Origin: Malurus cyaneus samueli
Lineage: Eukaryota; Chordata; Aves; Passeriformes; Maluridae
Assembly: GCA_009741485.1 (NCBI GenBank)
Contig: CM019214.1
Location: 55,384,803 to 55,448,802 of the forward strand
Direction of reading: 5' to 3'
DNA: 64,000 nucleotides
Under the pieces are notes generated by a model. The model ran no database searches. It was not told the origin of the DNA and saw only the letters and a list, made by a program, of their open reading frames with translations. The position numbers and the translations under genes were made by a program. Below are positions 24,655 to 38,100 of this stretch, in pieces (position 1 is the first letter of the stretch; each line of letters opens with the position of its first letter).

Positions 24655-27600
24655 AAATGTCAAGAGAAGTCAGCTTGAACCAGGATTCAATTTATATTAA
24701 AAGTTTCAAAGACCTAAAGACATTAGATGGAACACAACAGCTTTCTGATAGCATGCTTGAATGTGTATTTCTACCCAGTTTGTTGCATAAAGGCCTGTGT
24801 ACTCTCAGGTAATATGAGAAGATATATCCCATAAGTCTTCAAATATGAAGAGGTAAGAAGTGAGAAACAATACTCATATTCAAAATTGAAGGAATTCATT
24901 TTATTTCCTCCCTCCAAGTTTTAAGGAATTCAAGACAGAGCAAAAATCCTTCAAAGAATGAAAAGTATATCACCTCAGCAGCTTTGGGAGAGGGTAACAA
25001 GGTGAAAGTAACAACAAGGGTTTAAGTACCTAAAAAACAGGGGAGAAACTGAAGTTACAGAACGAAAGAGTGACAGATCCCCTTAGGCTCAGAGAAAATA
25101 TAGAATAGCTTACTCATGCCAAAAACATCCACTCAGAAAATACAATGAAGAGAAATACAAATACTGTAGATTGTATAAGCTTTTGAAGCACACATCATAC
25201 ACATAATTGGGAAGGAAATGTCACACAGTTCCTAGTAGATGACTAAAAAGCAGGAAAGGAGTGTAAACTACAAAGTATTTTCAAATACTGGATTTGGTAC
25301 TCATGTTAACAAGAGCCAAATATGTTAGATTTATTAATGATACACAGAGGATGGAAAGCACAATCACTCGGACAGAGCAGGTGACAGAGTGGCAATGTCC
25401 AAAGAAAAGTGGAATATGTCATAAGCTCCCATGTGGCTGACTTACTTTTTTTAAAAAACAATAAGGAGAAATTGTTCGCTTAGTGTGGACAGGCTGAACA
25501 GTCACACCAGTCCTCCCCCACCTACTGCAAACTGATGCTACATGGCTTCTGCTGCTTCTAAAACTCAACCCTTCCATCTGTAATCCTACCATCCTAGCAG
25601 CAGTAATAAGAGCCTTAATGTAACACTTAGTGGTGGGTGGATGGAGCATAAAAGTGAATTGTGTCTCTGTAAAAGGAATATGTGTTCAAAATTAAATCAT
25701 GAAAGGAGAAGAGTAATTGCATGAATATGGGGTGAAGGAAAAGTCTGCGTGTTTTGCATAGTGCAGCCTGAAAGATTGTGCCAGACTTTCAGATCTGAAT
25801 CTACAGCTGTTGTATTCCCCAAACTTTAGAGAGAAACCATGAAAACCATATTCATAAGAGCAAAATTACCAGTTTCAGAAGAACAATATCCCTTATGGTT
25901 TGGTTTTAACAGTAGAGTCCAAATTTCGAGGAAATACATGATGAAAGTAACAGAAATACTACTGGCTATGATTTTTTTCTCTGCAAGAGAAATAAAGTAA
26001 TGCAGTGTTATCTGAGCTGATGTCCTCACCCACTCTACAATGTTATAAAGTCTGCTTGTTACTTAGAAGGTTTACATGAAGGTTGAAATGCACAGAATGG
26101 ACCTACACATTTCATTTCAGTTAAAAAAAAATACCAAAACCAATCACGGCAGAAAAATTCTTAACAAGAGGAATATCAACAGTTCTATTAAGATTGCCCA
26201 TTTTTGTTTTAAAAAATATTGCTTTTTGGAGAAGTTATAAAGAATCACTCTTCATCAAATATGGAACTTTTACTAACAAGCTATCTGCATGTGATAAATA
26301 AATGTAAATGGTATCAGATATCACTAAATCGTATTTTATATTGACAGAACAGAAATGCAACTGAAAGTGCATGATTTTTCAAATAAAATGAGCAGTAATA
26401 GAGCTCTGTATTACTCTTAGGTTATAAGACTTTGTATTGTGTCTTTACTTTGTTATATTCAGACAGTCATGGAAGACTATTAAAACAATGCCCATTTTTC
26501 AAAGGGCAATGTATTTCAACAGACTGATGCAGATTTTATTAAGATAAATTTAATCTTTGAACTTGTTTCTGAGAATTTCATGCTGAAGAAAATATTCTAT
26601 TAAAAGATTCTTCTGTCAAATTAAAAATTATATCTATTAATTTTCCCATTTCTTCCAAAATAATTTTAAAATCAAAACACACACTTTAGATAATTGTGCT
26701 TTTGAAATTTTCATCTCTCCTTTTCTCCATTTTTGCCTCTCTTTTCTGTCACTTGTATGGACAAGAAGTCAGTAATAAAGTGCTTTACTCCCACATACTT
26801 CTTAACTTCTGCTGGTAGCTATTATATTTGATATCAAAGAATGTTAAAAAAAAAGGTAATCTCCCTTGAAGTGCACTCTTAGAACACCAAGATGTACAAA
26901 GTCTTTGTCAGTTGTCAAGAGCTGTGCACCAGTGAATCTCAAATATTTCAATGATCTCCATCATAAACCTAAATAGGTTCTATTGAGGTAATAAAAGGAA
27001 TTATGATTTCCTCACAAATCCTGATGGAAATCTTGCACATTAACAATACAGATTCTTCTACTTTTTGATCATACACACTTTTAGAACTATGACTAGGTCA
27101 TGACTCTGCCAGTTACTTCCTGAAGTTATTTGCAGGTAGTAGAGCAGGCAGGAATGTTTTGTCAAAGCTATGCAGTGATGCTTGTGAGCCTCTGCCCCCA
27201 CTGGAACTGACTTGAATATACCAACATCTCAGTAAGAAAGCTTTTGCTTTTTGCCTCTGTTACTCAAGCTTAGCATTGATACACAGGAAGAATGATAACA
27301 CTACAAGGACGTACAAAGACTATTCCTTTTGTGAGGTTTCAGGTATAGGTCAATGGAGGGTAGCACGGCCTTTGTATAAACATTAAATGAGACCATTGTA
27401 TTCTTGGGTGCAATTCAACACACTTCTAAGAAGAGGTGAGATGTGAGCTGATCTTGGTGCTAATTTCTGGCACTTGATAGTGTTTAAGTGGCTTGATTCA
27501 TACTCAGGTCAAAAATACCTTTAAAACTTAGCAACATTTTTAAAATATTTGAGCATACACTCATGTTCCTGAGGAAAGTAAAAAGAATGGAGAGAGTTGC

Positions 27601-27931
27601 TGAAACAAGATACACCAAGCTTGATACACTGGGAAGAGAAAAATAAAACCAAAACCAAAATATAGTTGACAAAAATGGGATAATCTATTTATTACTGTAA
27701 TATTGAGCCATTTTTCCTCTACGCAGTTTATACAGGCATCCAAGTGTTGGAAATGACCCACTGTATTTTTTTAAAAAATCTTCTCGAATTAATTTCTAAT
27801 GACTAAATGTGGCCATAGGCACTGCAGACACTGGCATAACAACCAGATTTTTTTTATAGTCAATGAGTGATCGGTGCTCATCACTACTATTTGCTCTTTA
27901 AGAACTGCTCAAATATTCCAGGTTTTAAAAG
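24655..27931. other. AT-rich single-copy DNA, no gene seen
   Basis: No exon, RNA gene or transposon recognised. Minus-strand ORFs at 25419-25649 and 27484-27761 carry no domain and no flanking splice-like or promoter signals. Confidence 0.65.
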
Positions 27932-28063
27932 ATGGAGGCTGCTAAAGTGGATGCTCTGGATGAAAATGAGAAAATCCTTGCTCTTGAGTGCCTGAAAGCT
28001 AATAAAAGATGTCCTAAAATAAAACCGAATAAAAGTGAGGCAACGGTCCATTTTTTTAATTAA
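27932..28063 (+). CDS. short ORF of 43 codons, protein-like composition, unidentified
   Basis: ATG at 27932 opens a 43-codon frame beginning MEAAKVDALDENEKILALEC and continuing LKANKRCPKIKPNKSE before ending at TAA (28061-28063). The first 28 residues are rich in E, K, A, L and D and look helical, unlike the F/I/K/N-rich chance frames that dominate this AT-rich window. A TAA lies two codons before the ATG, so the frame is closed at both ends. There is no recognisable family, no good splice site and no polyadenylation signal tied to it. It may be a chance frame, an exon relic or part of an old transposon. Confidence 0.15.
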   Translation: MEAAKVDALDENEKILALECLKANKRCPKIKPNKSEATVHFFN

Positions 28064-31000
28064 TGAGAGACCAAGATTGAAACCAAAAACCTGGAAGCCA
28101 AGTCATGCTTCAGAAAATGGGCACTGGGTAATCCTTTCCAAGATCTGCTGAGGTAGGGTTTATCCAATAAAGGTGGGAATTTGACTTCTCGGCATCAACA
28201 CATCAACCATTTATGCTAAGTCTTCTTTTCGTATCTGTGAAGAGGAACTTAACGCTGCTAAGGATTGATTTACCCAATGTAAACATCTGAAATGTGTCAG
28301 CTGAATTGACCCAATAAGTGCTGTTTCTGTTGCCTGTCTATAAAGGCAATTCAGACTAACTTAGAGGCAGATGTGTCTCAAGATATTTTAGAGAAATTCA
28401 TGCTGTAGAAATGATGCATTCCAGCTTTTAGTTTTGCAGCAATGTTAAAATCACTAAACTAAAGTGACAAACAAGTGCAGATTTTTTCCTAATTAGTGTG
28501 GATTTAAATTCAAATTGGAAATCTTCATTGTCAGGCTAGAAGCAGAAATTGTTTGAATTAAATGCAAAGAACTCTCTCCTTTTCTCCACATTCTCCACTT
28601 TTCTTTCACCATCTGTGTGGCTAAGATGTCAATATTCATTCTACCAATGGCAAGGAGTCACAGCAAACAAGCTTTCTAGCTTAGTGAGACAACATTCTGG
28701 TGGAATGATCAAAAACATGGGTCTTGAACAGCTGTTCTTATCAAAGTTCTAGTACTGTTTACTTATTTTACCTCAAACTCCAAAATATAGAGCCTGCCCC
28801 TTTACGTATCTGGACCTTAAAACCACAACAAAGCAAGTCTCAATACAAGGGTGGCAAAGACCCCGATGACATCTAATGGTATCTAATGGTATCTAATGGT
28901 ATCTAATGGTATCTAATGGTATCTAATCTTTTGTAGTCTCCAAAGGTTTGCTGCTGTTGAAATATTTTTTTTCAGTTTACAGAAAATGAGATACTGATAA
29001 ATCACCAACAGATTGCTTGCCTAGAAAGACTGCTTCTTCTTTAGACTCCTTTGAAAAAAAAAAAAATCAGAAGAGAATTTTGTGTATGTATTAAAATATG
29101 TATCATATTATATTACAGTTGATGTTACTGCTTATTATGAATCTGTAAAAAACAGAACAAGCCTGTTCTAGATAAGTCAGCAATAATGTTTTATGATATT
29201 TGAACTGACATTTTGCAGGCACCACAGATTCAATTAGATTAGCTATTTCAGTATCTTTACAAAATTGTAAACATTTCCCCAAAATGTGCTTTCTATATTG
29301 TGCATTATACAACATGATGTTACCTTTTAAATTCTGGTAAAATTCTAAACAAGTGAGATCTTTTGTTTAGACAACAGTATGTGCTGCCTATAAACTTTCA
29401 TGCCACCTGCATGAATCTGGGAGCGGAATTCATAATGACATAGACACTGCCTAATCTGGGGTAAATCTTTTACTCCCTTCTAGTGGGATCTTTATCAGCA
29501 ATGACCCAGAATGACAACCAATCATTGGAACAAAAAGCTTGTATACAGAGATTGAAACGTTCAGTGAGTCTGTCCTCCTCCCACTTGATGGCTACATCTC
29601 TATTCTCAAAATGTTTCCAACTGAGTGTTTGGACACATTATGCTTAAGGCTTACACAGATGAAGAGAAAAGGGAGGCATTGTATTTCCATTTTCTGTGTC
29701 TTTATGTTTCTCTCCTTAGAACTACATGGACAGAATCTGAGCTGGTGTGAATATCTGCAGCCCTAAGCAGCCCATTGTGATGGATCTTTCTTGCTGTTAT
29801 CTACGCAGAGGAATGCTCATGGCTGAGAGTTTTTGCATCCCAATTACTTTTGAGAATTTTTTTCATAAACCAGACTGCTGTATACATACACCTTCTTGTA
29901 TTCTTTTCTATCTTGACAAAACATATTTCATAAAACCTTTTCAGTGCTGTATCAAAAAATTGTCACGAAGTTACCTTATAGTATTTTATTTTAACATAAT
30001 TTATGCCCTTTGGTCTCTGTCTCCAGTAGTCTTCTATTATGAATTTGCTTTAGGATCATTATTGTTTAGTGTGTTGTGAAAATATCCTGAATTACATTGT
30101 AATGATTTGTTTTCTGCCTTGTAATTGTTATGTTACAGGAGAAACTGTGACCTTAAATGAAGCTAAGGAATGAATGAACCATATATCCTCTGTCTTTCTG
30201 TGCCAGCATAGTGAACCTTAAAACATGAAAAAGAACATGGAGTTTGTTGTGGCAAATGTTATATTTTCACCCGGGGTGAGTAATTCTGGGGGTGTTGAAA
30301 GGAATCCATAAGGCATATATGGAACTTTAATTCTGCTCTCTGTTATATGCCAAATGGCAATTCATAGGGGGGAAGATTAGCCATGCATTGTAAAAGACCT
30401 CCCCCTACAGCAAAGTGAAAACCAAAAGAGAATTGCTTCTGTCTGTCCCTGGGCTCATCCTAGCACAGGGCTAAGTTTAAAAGCTTGGTCTTACTGTCTT
30501 GGAGTAGAGTTTTTAATATGTTTTAGCTGCTTCGCCCTTGGAGTGAATTAATAAACTTTTCTGATGGAAATATGGTGTCTTAGGATCTGTCTGACTAATG
30601 TGGCAACTATAAACAGTGGTGGAATTTTGTCTCAATAGTTTTTTTACAGCTAACACAGTTTAAATAAAGCAAATAAAAAATTACAATAAAATTATTAAAG
30701 GAATACGGAAGTGAAAGGAAATCAGGAATAACAAACAAAAATTAAAGTAAAAAAACCCAGCAGAATCAATAGATGTGCTGATCTACTCAGTTTTATGATG
30801 AAACTTTGGGGGTATGGGCCAAATTTTGGCTATTTAATGTCTGTGGTTATAATGGAGAGATGATACAGATTGCAGTAACTTATGGGATTTATCTCACGCA
30901 TGTGAGTGCCTCATAAGTTATTAGTACCAGAAGCCATGATGAGTTATGCCACATTTCTCTTACACAGCCTCCAAAGATTGTAAGTCATTCTAAACCATGA

Positions 31001-34000
31001 GCGATATCATTGACTCAGCACATTCTCAGTCTTAGATTGTATTCAGATTTGGAAAATTTTTCTTATACTTCACTAGTGATGCATGAAAATGAGTAATGAA
31101 TATGAGAATGTAAGGCTGATGCAAATACCCTGACCTACATAGCTCTCTACATAGCCAAGAAAACACTTTCTCTTCATTTTAAGTCAACCAAGGATGAAGT
31201 TGAACTCCAGAAGTTTATAAGATCTATTCTTAAAAGGGTAAATTTTTTCAAAATTCAAGGTATCCACTATTTCTCAATGGCTTTTGTAAGACCTGGATAT
31301 TGTTCTGCAACTGAGAGATTGTCATAATTCTTTCAGCAGCATGAATTTATAATCCAGACACTCTGAAATCTTAAAAACCTTTGATCCCAGTGCCACATAC
31401 CTTGGATGGCCTTTTCTTTTCTATTTATTCTGTCTATATTTTTTTCAGGCTATAGCTTAAGATCAAACTGGTATACTAAATTTCTTATATAGAGATAACA
31501 CTATATATTTAAATATAATTTAAACTGATTTTAGAATACTTATAAGGAAGATGGGTTGACTCAATTTTCATTAACACTCACTGTACATTACTGTATGTAT
31601 TTAGTCTCATCAGCTAACTGCTAAAGTATAGCCTCACTGGACTAATTAATGATTTACAAAGAAGTAAATGAAAAAATAGAATGATGAGTGGTAATTTCAG
31701 CTTTTCTAAGGCAAGTAACTAGAATTTCTCCTCACTACAATTATAAGTATTTCAGTAAGATGAAAAGGAAATCTAAAGCTTATATGGAATTGCACAAGTT
31801 GCTACTGTTGCTGTTGTTTTGGGGGAGAGTCTATTAGCACACTACTTGGGGTAGTCTAGTTACAAGTCCCAAATTATCCTTTTTTAGGTGTTTCGTTTGT
31901 TTTAGTTAAGTAGTATAATTTAGAAAAACAAGCCATGATAATTTATATAAGTAAATCAGTACAAAACGTCCATAGCACTTGAAAATATCCTTGTATTAGC
32001 TGAAATTTCCTGCACTTCTCATTTTTATTACGGTTGTGGTCATTTGTCCTGCATTTCAAAGACCAAGAGCTCATGACTGGTTTCTTGCACTGTTATCGAA
32101 TATAGTTCAAAGGATTTACATGGTTTTAAAAAATGTATTGACAAAGGAACAAAGAAGCTTGTATTTCAGCTCCTTTTCTGAAAAAGCAATACAGGACCCA
32201 GACAACACAATGTATAGCTCAGAAGTGGGGCCTTTGGTTTTGAGAACAATTTGCTGAGGCAAGGCAGACTGGCAATCCTGTAGGGGTTCACATAACAGAC
32301 CAAAAGGGTGGATATCACTCACAGAGAGCCTGAAAAGGACCAAATATAATATAACAAATAAGGTACCAAGCATGGACCATTTCTACCCAGCCTGCCATGT
32401 TTGCTCCACAAGACGAGAGGGAGCCCATTTGAATTGAGTTGTTGTGTGTTCTTGGCACAGAATAATCCTTCAAGTTGTTCTTGTTTCTATCAAAAAACAA
32501 TAGAAGTCCCATCCTTCAGGAAACAAAGATACTACAGGTTTTATTGAGAAGCCAGAGACAAAAGGTCCAAAAGTTTGGTCTATTCTAATCAAGATTTAGG
32601 TTGCATTGTTCGTATTAATAAATTCTGAGGGAGGCAGGAGATTTCAAAAAAAGATTATATAGAGGAAAAAAAGAAAATTATTAATTTCGCTAGCTAGAAG
32701 AAAATCTAGCATGCAGCTCTCTTAAGTCAATAGACTCATTTAATGCATAGTACTAGCTGACATTAGCAACAATGAGAAAATTTCGTGAGAATCTTCTAGA
32801 AGATTTTTACAGTGGAATCTAAGAAATTGTGACGAGAAAATAAAGTGCATGCTTACGTGTTTACATGCTTATAGATAAACCTGTTATTAAAATAGCAAGT
32901 AGTTCAACAGGTAAAATTTAAACCCTTAGAAACCTAGAAAATCCTAGTACATATTTATAAGACCAGACAGACTTGTTTTTTAAAATAAAAATACAATGTT
33001 TCTGACACATTTATAGAGTTTTTTATTTAAAGGTAAGTAAATTTAACTATGGATAAGTGTATGAATAGAAAAATATCAAAGATGGGTGAAGTAGGTACAA
33101 ATGAAGGGGTGCACTTTTCTGTTTAACACTTGCAGAGAAGAATTAGACTTTTTGATTCAGAATAAGAGTTAAATAAATATGTACAATCTAGTTTCATCTA
33201 TTCTGCTTTTTTTACACAGTACATTTTTGCTGTTAAAAAGAAGATAAATAATTAGCTTTCCATGCTAAAAACAATAAATATAAATCAATCTATTTACCCC
33301 ATTTTTATTGTAGCTCTCTTATGCAAGACATCAACGTAAGTAATGGAATTTTTATAGAGTTAGCAAACTTGGGTCATCTTGCTGGGTGAGCAGATATATA
33401 TACACATATGAAGCTTGCCAAACCTGTGAGCCGTGATGAAGGAGCTTAATTAAAGTTCATGGGCAAATTAAAAGTGAAAAAAATAGAACAGCAAGAAATG
33501 CATTAATTAAGGAAACCTGTATCTTAAAAAGAGCAGACACAAGGGTATCAATACAGTAATAAGTAACAGCAGGGGCGACCGTCAGACAGAAGATAAAATA
33601 GAGTAATTTGGGGTAAGAGAGCAAGCTGTCCAGGTGTAAAGTTGTTATGAAGTCCATGACACTATGGCTCAAGAACAGCAGTGAAGTGCTGAGTTGGAGC
33701 ACTGGAGTTGTGTGGGGAAAACTATCCTTTACCTATGTCAAGGAAAGGTGTCATGAAAGTATCTGTTTGAACTCAGAATGATGTTTATATTTGTCACAGC
33801 AGTACAGTAATTCTATGTTCCTGCATGCCTTTTCTTAGACTTTCGCATTCATTTAATAAATAAAACCCAAGTGTATATTTAACAAGAAACCAAAGAACAA
33901 TGTTCTGTTACACTGAAGAGAATACATTTCTGAAACTCTGTGAGATTTTTCTTTCGCATTTATTAGACAATATTCTTTGCAGGATAATTTTATATTTTAG

Positions 34001-34143
34001 TCTTCAAATATACTGCTCTGATTTGTATCTTCTAGATTCTCCACATTTTCTTAAGGACTTTTTGAAGATTATCTCATTTTCTTAGAAGCTGGTGAGATTT
34101 TTCCCTGCTTCCCCTTCAGCTGTTCCCCCCAGTCCCAACAGGG
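28064..34143. other. AT-rich single-copy DNA with one minisatellite, no gene seen
   Basis: No exon or transposon recognised apart from the decamer array at 28871-28927. ORFs such as 29747-30079 (plus) and 32036-32257 (plus) have no domain and no context. The stretch 32030-32520 is somewhat more GC-rich and could hide an old, unrecognised element; I could not assign it. Confidence 0.6.
28871..28927. repeat. perfect 10-bp minisatellite (ATCTAATGGT)x5.7
   Basis: Five consecutive identical copies of ATCTAATGGT (28871-28920) followed by a partial ATCTAAT (28921-28927). No mismatch between copies, so the expansion is recent or still variable. The 10-bp period is close to one turn of the DNA helix. 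There are no spacers, so it is not a CRISPR array. Confidence 0.97.
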
Positions 34144-34915
34144 TCATAGAATCATAGAATTGTTTCGATTGGAAAAGTCTTTTAAGGTCATTAAGTTCAA
34201 ACATTGACCTAGCGCTGCCAAGTCCACCACAAAACCGTGCCTCTAAATGGCACATGTGCATGTCTCTTAAGTATCTTCAGGGATGGAGACCAACCCACTT
34301 CCCTGCACCAATGCCAACCCATAGAGCACTCTATGCCAATGCTCGACAACTCTTTCAGTGAAGATATTTTCCCTAAGAAATAATCTAAACTTCCCCTGAA
34401 ACACCTTGAAAGTATTTCCCTTTGTCCTGTCCAACAAGATGAACCAAGTTTGTTTGCTCTTTAAAAATTCTGTTGATTGGAGCACGAGACCAATCTTCAC
34501 CTCACTACAACCTCCTTTCAGGTTTTGGAGAGAGCAATATCTCCCCTGAGCCTCCTTTTCTCCAGGCTAAACCACCCCTGCTCCCTCAGCTGCTCCTCCT
34601 AATGCCTGTGCTCCAGACCTTCCACCAGCTTTCCTGCCCTGCTCTGGACACACGCCTACATCTCAGTGCCCTTCTTGTCCTGAAGAGTCCAGTGCTGTGC
34701 CAAGCACAGAGGGAAAATCACTGCACTAGTCCTGATCACATTATGGCTGATAGGAATCAGGATGCCATTAACACTCTTCAAGTGTTGACCAACACCCCGA
34801 GGTCCTTTTCCCCTGGGCAGCTTTCCAGACACTGCTCCCCAAGCCTGCATGGGTAGTGCTGCATGGGCACACAAGCCCAGGAGCCAGCACTAGCCATGAG
34901 TGCATTACCTGACTA
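34144..34915 (-). mobile_element. CR1 LINE 3' fragment, antisense (about 770 bp)
   Basis: Starts with the inverted CR1 octamer tail (TCATAGAATCATAGAATTG at 34144). It continues through the antisense 3' UTR (GGTCATTAAGTTCAAACATT, CAGGGATGGAGACCAACCC), the region for the C-terminal part of the CR1 polyprotein (CCCTAAGAAATAATCTAAAC, CTCCAGGCTAAACCACCCCT) and on to a GTAGTGCTGCATGGGCAC block near 34853. The 3' end is at the left, the orientation minus, and the copy is 5'-truncated near 34915. Many small substitutions mark it as old. ORFs at 34267-34500 (minus), 34473-34856 (plus) and 34656-34956 (minus) are shadows of this element. Confidence 0.9.
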
Positions 34916-35044
34916 TTAATCCATTGCTGTGGGTAGAATCCACAGACATTCACCATAATTTCTCTCTAGAGGAGAAATATATACTACTACATATTTGGGT
35001 CATTTAATTTTCCTGTGTACATATTTCTGTTGGTAATAGGTGGT
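34916..35044. other. short unassigned spacer
   Basis: Sequence between the CR1 copy and the enhancer-like block. Nothing recognisable; the first few tens of bases may still be diverged CR1. Confidence 0.5.
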
Positions 35045-35180
35045 TCATTAGAGATGTTTACACTGTTCCTGATGCTCGTTGAGAGGAATCTCATGCTGTT
35101 TCATGCTAATGGAAAGCTGATGAAACTTTGCTGTTTCAAGCAATTAATATTAACATTTTTTTTATCACTGCTGTAGTTGT
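35045..35180. promoter_or_regulatory. candidate conserved non-coding element with POU and homeodomain-type sites
   Basis: Repeat-free block containing ATGCTAAT (35103-35110, an octamer-like POU site), CAATTAAT (35141-35148) and a GTTTCAT / ATGAAAC inverted pair around them. The composition stands apart from the AT drift on both sides. Inference only; no conservation data were available. Confidence 0.2.
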
Positions 35181-38100
35181 CATTCTGTTCTGTGGTGACA
35201 GCAGCTATAGTGAGACTGTGACAAAGGCAAAATAGGTGGTGGATCAGAGACTATTTTGTAGACCCTATCAATTTCCTGCCCTGAATAAAACTGCTTTGTT
35301 TATGCATATAGGTGGCTATGATTTAAAATAAGATACAGACATTTTCAGAAATCACTTGAAATGGATAATGTTAATAAATTCAGGACAAAAATTCTATTTT
35401 AACTGTGATACTTTTAATAAGCTGTTGGATTTTAGACAATTAGCCTTGTATATAGTTAAAATTAATTGTTAGGCTGATTTATGTAAAAATTATAATAAGC
35501 ATGTGTCATTTGTTTCTTTTCCTCACATTCTTTCATAATAGAGATTGTACTGGACAAGATGATAAATGTCCCTCAGCCCCACTTATAGACATTTTTCACT
35601 ATTTTCTCTGATTCTTCTTTCTCTTTTTTGCAATCCTAAAGTGCTTGAAAATCCACCTATGACAACGGTGTAAGTGTAATATCCTTATCAGGATGTTCAA
35701 GAACCTTTCTTAATGTGTTATTTAATATTTTACTTCATTATGTAGCTAAAATGTAGAACACTAACATTGCAGAACTAAGAGAACTTATTTTCTGGAGTTT
35801 TATTTTTTCATGGATAGCACAAAAAATAATGTTTTTTTTAAGGTCATGTGACACTTATACCAAACAGGTATAAACGTGTTTTCTTTTTCAATTTGTTTCT
35901 AAACCTTTCCCCCTTGTTGCTTAAATCCAGTATTTATTTTAACCTTGAGTGTCTTGAGACCTGAAGCAGAAAGCTTCAAAGTGTTATAAAAACCATATCC
36001 TTTTTAAATCTTACTCATTTGAATGCAAGTGCCTTACAAGCTCAAACAGTGTTGGTTGTTCTCATTGAAGTTTATAATGCCTTAGATATTCAAATCAGCT
36101 TTATGCCTTCCATTTGTTATGCAGATTTGCAAACTTTATACATCACATGGTTTATCTACATTAATACAGCTTTCACTAACAGGACTTACAGGAATAGATG
36201 TATGCTCTAAAGATGCACATTTTTAGTACCTTGAATTATCATAAAAACATAAAAATAGTGTGTATTGCTCCACTCTAATCAGACTCATTTTTATGTGGTT
36301 GTTGAAAGCCCTTTAACATTCCATTCTGTGTCTGGAGGTCTGTGTATAAAACTGATTCAGAAAAAAAACAAAGTGAAGACACCTGCTGGCTTATAACACA
36401 AATACTAAAATATCTTAGAGCCTGCTGAAAGGAGAATTGGAACAATATGTCATTACTGAAGGCTCACTTGCAAGTTCTAATGTATTATAATGAAAACAGT
36501 ATGACAAACCTAATGAGACAGTGAAGATTTGGGTAATTGTTCCTACAATGTATGGTAACTTTTCCAGCCGTTATTGGCAAACATAAAACCTAATGAGATT
36601 TTATTAATTTAAATGCAGTACATCTGCAAAACATTTCCTTAGTTGCAGTCTCCTCTGCTAATCTCCCTTCCCACACGTACTTGATCCTTTTAAGTTAATT
36701 GTTCTGCATAGTACACTTTCTAAACAAAACATACAAAGCACTTACCATAAATGTGCATTAACTTATTTTGCCAAGGCTTACTTTTTGCGGGTACACTTCC
36801 ACATTGGTTGGGTAGAATGCAGCTTCTTTCCTCTTTGTGAAAATGTGTAAAATGAAACTTATAATTTGGAATTTGATTAATGGAGCATCTTTACATAGAG
36901 CTCAATTTTGTCACTGTTTTTCACATTACTCTACCAGGAGTCCTATGGAAGCAATTCGCATTTTGAAAGAGTAATATTTACTATGACTGAATAAGGTCAA
37001 TACAGTCATACTTTAGAACTTCAATTATTTTTTTTTTTTGTACAAGCTTGTTGGTAACTAAAACATACATCATGTTTATTATCTGTCTTTTTATTTCCTC
37101 AGCTTAATAAAGCCAAAAAGTTTTAAGAAAGATTTAATAAATAATCTACCATCTCATGTAAAGTTTAATTGTGTACTTAACATTTCTAACAGTAACCAAG
37201 CATGAAAACATCAATAACTAAATTTTGCTATAATTATTTCTTTGAGTAACTACTGATTACACTGTGTTTTTAACTGTGATCTTCATCAGGGTTTTCATTG
37301 AAATGTTGATCTCAGACCATTCTGTAAGCTTTGCTTTTGGAATTCTGGAATTTTCTCATGGCAATCTCATCAGTAGCTCCATTTCAATGTTTCTGAAAAA
37401 TAGGTCTTGTTCATTCCTTCCAGATCTTCCTTCTGCTGCATTTGAACAATCAAAATGTGTCAGGTCCAAAAACTGAACTGTCTTTGATCTGAACTTCTTT
37501 CAGACATTTGTATTTGGCCTACTGACATTCTTTCTGCTTGTTAGTACTGAGAAAACAGCATTTTCATGCAGCCACGTATCTGATTAGTTTGTTAAATGTT
37601 CAGATATTCTTTCTTAATGTTTTCTTTAATAGTTTCAAACACCTGCAAACTTACACCACTACTTTTCTGGAAATGTCTTTAACTGAAATTAAATAAGGCA
37701 CCAGTGAAGGTGTTCTGTGCTTACCCTGTGATGACCACCACCAAGGATGACATTACTCTTTGACAGGTTCTTTTGTTTGATTGGTTATTTAAGGAGAGTT
37801 TGGGGTGTTGTTTGTTTATCTTTCATGTTTCTGTCATCTTCTGTGTAATTTTTGTGTTGCAATTTCCTTGGAGTAGGAGCTGTCTCCCTGCCTCAGGTTT
37901 GTGTTATGCATCTACTTAACTTATGTAGGTGAATTCATCTGTCATAAAAAACCATGACATAGATATCTAAATTTAGGTTAGTTAGGCTGCATACTCAATG
38001 GAAGGCAATAGGCACCTCATTAGAGAGGCATCTAGCAAAGATCAGATAGATGAGTTGCCTTCTGAAACCACTATTTCTCTCCCCTACTTATAAAAGCAGT

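Noticed and set aside
28871..28927. Short direct repeats as a possible CRISPR array
   Set aside because: Units are directly adjacent with no spacers, in a vertebrate-type genome; it is a minisatellite.
34267..34956. ORFs of 62-127 codons on both strands
   Set aside because: Frames within or just beyond the antisense CR1 copy at 34144-34915.
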